Of a DNA stretch of 64,000 nt, positions 61,501 to 64,000 are shown piece after piece. The notes below the pieces were generated by a model. The model saw only the letters and a list, made by a program, of their open reading frames with translations, was not told the DNA's origin and did no database searches. Within the stretch, counting starts at the first letter, position 1, and every line of letters starts with the position of its first letter. Both the position numbers and the translations under genes were made by a program. Source of the DNA: Trichoplax sp. H2 (lineage: Eukaryota; Placozoa; Uniplacotomia; Trichoplacea); contig NOWV01000013.1 of NCBI GenBank assembly GCA_003344405.1, positions 682,001 through 746,000 on the forward strand, in the 5' to 3' direction.

Positions 61501-64000
61501 CTATTCAATGAAATATTCAATTTTTGTTATCTCTAGACTAAATACAAGAAATATGTCGAAGAATCAATAAAATCCTATCCCAATGGTAAGCCAATTGCCA
61601 TTTATCCCTACATTGATTCAATTGTGGATAATTTACGATATACATATATAGAGGCGATTTCTTATTTTATCACATTATCATTAGTAGCTACACTGATAAT
61701 GTTTGGTTATTGTATACCCAATTTGTTTATAAAATACTGTTGAGAAATTGCGAGGTGATTTTCTAGATTTACTAAGATCCTTTAAGTTTAGTGTGCTAAT
61801 AAATTCCAACGATTAGTATTATTTTCGACAACTGAAATTAATACGGCTACTCTATCGGACATTATAGATTATAATTAGACCTTTCTCAACTATATGCGAA
61901 TTATTTATCAGTCTAGCGATATATCCGCTTTTCGATCGAAATGCCTATCTAATTTTTTACACATATAGTATCCAGAGTCGTTGCAATCCTGCTTTACCGT
62001 AATTTAATTCTAAACATTGGCCTCATTATAGACTAATGATTAGTTCTCCTTGCATCTCAACTGCTCCTGCTATAGTCATATGGCTAATAGCCTGTTCGTA
62101 CTTGACTAAATGATTATAATCCAAGTTATTATCACTGCCAATTAAAATTTCTCTTCAGTAATTGCATTCTATTACTTTAATACCAATACTGTCTTAAGAC
62201 TTTAGTTAAATTGTTATAATATAACTATACTTTCACGAAAGATTACGAAGGTGACAAGCCTCCAGAAAATAAAAATATAGATTTTTCTTTTTGCCTGTTA
62301 AGAGTACTTTTAAACTAGTAGAATTCCTTTCAAAATATCAAATACCCTTATCGCTAATTAACTTTACAGTTGGCATTATGTACCGTTTCCGTTTATAAAG
62401 TAAGCTGGTTCTGTATTACTACAATTTTATTGTGACTTATACGTAAATTATATTAATATAGGAAAAGTGGTAGATCCAAATCATATCAAAACTGTCGAAG
62501 CATCGACATCAATGGTAATGAATTCTTTTGTCAATATTGAAAATGAAAAGGACTCCATGTTATCACATATCAAAAGGATTGAACTGGATTTAAATCTCAG
62601 CTTTAGTTTGATATAACAGTAGCAGTAGCGTTATATATATGCCTACAATCGAATACTTTAAATTGTAAATTTATTACCAAACTGAAATCGATTCATGATA
62701 TTGAATATTTACTGAGGAGTACAGTAAAAGGTAATTTGAAAGTTCATGAATGCTAATATTATGTCCTTGAATAAATGTTACAAATAGGTAATTAATTTGA
62801 TCAAAATTGCACAAGAAAATGTCAGTGAGAGCCCAAATAATGTTACACAATCACTGGATAAAGTTCTGGTGAGCAATTTCTACTGTACTCATCAGTAATA
62901 CGTGACTTTGCTAGATGTAAATTAATAGTAATTATGAAATCAATGTTTGTATTATATTAATTTCATATATATGAAATTGAATCAAAATTGTGTATAATAA
63001 CTTGTAATGAGAGAGTTCTCCTTCTTAATCCATACTACGTGCCAAAAATATGAAAATATAAATTTAAGCAGTATGAATTTATAGCTATAAGAGGATCCTA
63101 TCTAATCTTATCATTTAATTATCCCATATTACAGCAAATACTGAAAGATGCTGAGATTTCCTTTCCTCAAGGAGCTGACTTTGACTTAATCAATTTTACT
63201 GAACTTGGCAATAACGTTAGTTGAAATATTGTAAAAGGAATGCACTTAGCAAAATTATCGACTATCATTTGTGACGAACACTTGTGAAATTAATTTTCTA
63301 TTTTCTATATGTATGAAATGACGGTATGCGTATTTCTTGTTTTGCAAAATATTTTCTAGACGATAACATCACAAGGTAATTTACCAAGTAAGTAACTTGC
63401 TGTTCTTAGCTATAGTTACGGAAGTTGGGTCTTCAGCCTATCTGATGCTATCCTTATTAGATCGTTGATTTTATGAACTAATTCATATTTTTATATTGTA
63501 CGTAAAAGGACCATCTTTAGTAGTTAATGCCAAAAGTATACTTAATGATGCATCAGCAGAAATTAAAATTGCATTGGATGGTGCATCTGATTGGGATTAT
63601 GACATTCTAGAATTGGAACGTGTTACGGAAAAGAGGTAGATATATTTCATTCGGAAGGAAAATTATAATTATGATAACTCTGTAAATATTTCATGCGATG
63701 GAGGCTGTTATACAAATATACTACAAGTTTAATATATACTTTATCGTAATAAATAGCAATATTTTAGCGTTTGCAATATTGCAGCTCTAATTTAAATCCA
63801 TACCAAGTACAAAAGCGTGTTAAAAATAATAATAATGCAATCATAGTCTTTTTGCATCTAATAATAGGCATACTAAAAGAAACTGTTATTGAATTTGTTA
63901 ATAATTACGAAATTCAAAGCTAACCATTTGCTATTTCTTTCCCAATTTTATTAGACCATTGGTCTACCTTGGTATGAAAATATTTGAGCGCTTCCGAATG
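43506..64000 (+). CDS. PDE8: PDE8-type high-affinity cAMP phosphodiesterase (5' part, runs off window)
   Basis: PDE8 hydrolyses cAMP to AMP. Seventeen in-phase exons are visible: 43506-43664, 44689-44763, 55538-55728, 56672-56731, 58016-58073, 58244-58332, 58580-58658, 59238-59336, 59973-60103, 60967-61015, 61537-61585, 62462-62514, 62788-62868, 63135-63215, 63360-63387, 63509-63635, 63955-64000, giving 485 residues so far. The start MGCSPSQ matches vertebrate MGCAPS, a Gly2 myristoylation and Cys3 palmitoylation signal. FGPMKVIQPQ then leads into a receiver-like (REC) domain (about 79-205; ILAIFSENDKQ, HIVFVDLRSKD with the receiver Asp kept). The PAS domain (about 218-330) has ITTDRSQFQYVNPAFE, TGYWSSELIGK and RVIPIIGHEG. 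VINLIKIAQE matches the linker, and DWDYDILELE then RPLVYLGMKIFERF open the catalytic domain, whose metal-binding HD residues lie beyond the window. Intron 2 is 10.8 kb, far longer than any other here. A gap-flanking duplication sits in the intron after exon 9. Confidence 0.95.
44571..44622. other. Assembly gap (52 N) in PDE8 intron 1
   Basis: A run of N is flanked by poly-T on the left and poly-C on the right, so the break is at low-complexity sequence. It falls inside intron 1 and removes no recognisable exon. Confidence 0.99.
48797..49066. repeat. 30-bp minisatellite, nine perfect-length units
   Basis: The unit tctacatgtccacgcttaaa (then cctagaaaaa) repeats every 30 bp from 48797, nine times, followed by a diverging end. 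Outer units carry 'aagctt' where inner ones have 'acgctt', so the inner six are the most recent. Because 30 is divisible by three, two plus-strand frames stay open through the array (10-residue peptide repeats), which I do not take as coding. Confidence 0.97.
52978..53265. repeat. 144-bp direct duplication containing a hairpin
   Basis: The word ccaatgccaaaggcaaac starts at 52978 and 53122, and both copies run to 'cggcgagtaatggagtcacc'. Each contains the inverted repeat AACGCCTATCGT / ACGATAGGCGTT with a 2-bp centre; it is perfect in the second copy and has one mismatch in the first. Confidence 0.93.
55800..56671. repeat. Intron 3 with a 178-bp direct duplication
   Basis: Two copies starting 'ttgaattcaaaatcaacatc' near 56221 and 56398 continue through 'gataaaataagcgttag' to 'cttgagcattcgaccaag'. 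The second has a short extra segment ('agcagttactg'). A (TA)n tract lies near 56040-56054. The 85-codon minus-strand frame here follows the repeat. Confidence 0.9.
60082..60725. repeat. Duplicated segment flanking a 20-N gap (likely two alleles in series)
   Basis: Sequence 60082-60367 (end of the PAS exon plus intron) is repeated at 60388-60725 with about three substitutions and one 52-bp insertion (poly-C, (CA)n and 'atccagcgtacagta'). The copies are separated only by 60368-60387, a run of 20 N. The second copy contains just the last 23 bp of the exon, so it is not a real exon duplication. Confidence 0.9.
60368..60387. other. Assembly gap (20 N)
   Basis: Run of N in the PDE8 intron after the exon ending at 60103. 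The sequence on the right restarts 306 bp back relative to the left flank, so the true gap size is probably negative. Confidence 0.99.

Overview
The window is animal (metazoan) nuclear DNA. It is AT-rich, its coding regions are broken into many short exons bounded by GT...AG introns (mostly 60-900 bp), and the recognisable genes are animal cell-biology genes: a WAVE/SCAR actin regulator, NOSIP, a GOLM-type Golgi membrane protein, a myristoylatable PDE8, MON1, a mitochondrial glutamate carrier and an ARL14EP-like protein. Gene density (about 8-9 genes in 64 kb), short introns and low GC fit a compact early-branching animal; my best guess is a placozoan (Trichoplax/Hoilungia type). That is an inference from composition and gene structure, not a proven identification. 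All exon models were built by hand from reading frame, splice signals, phase agreement and remembered family alignments.

Layout: 225-1065 tandem repeats; 1225-6646 (+) MON1; 7928-10937 (-) WAVE/SCAR, with a repeat array in its first intron; 11553-12140 a 79-bp tandem array upstream of the WAVE start; 12.2-14.1 kb no convincing gene; 14124-18002 (+) mitochondrial glutamate carrier, 12 exons; 18834-21757 (-) NOSIP, 12 exons; 22013-22770 a roughly 192-bp tandem array upstream of the NOSIP start; 24729-25872 (+) ARL14EP-like; 27406-30934 (-) GOLM1/GOLM2-like with a repetitive charged tail; 30935-31701 a short divergent promoter region with a near-perfect 34-bp palindrome; 31702-32260 a coding first exon repeated three times at exactly 200 bp; 32102-32886 (+) an unrecognised small gene using that exon; 32938-33168 (-) a doubtful small membrane ORF; 36371-39104 (+) an unrecognised multi-exon gene; 42.1-42.6 kb a CCAAT-box cluster; 43506 to the window end (+) PDE8, 17 exons seen, with a 10.8-kb second intron and its catalytic domain running off the window.

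Through about 33 kb the genes alternate strands almost strictly, so they lie in head-to-head and tail-to-tail pairs. Three tandem arrays sit between 0.15 and 1.2 kb upstream of start codons (MON1, WAVE, NOSIP). The genes do not form one pathway. Several act in membrane traffic or signalling (MON1 at endosomes, GOLM in the Golgi, ARL14EP family linked to ARF-like GTPases, WAVE at the actin cortex, PDE8 in cAMP control), but that may be chance. The assembly contains two N-gaps (44571-44622 and 60368-60387); the second is flanked by two copies of the same sequence and looks like two alleles assembled in series.
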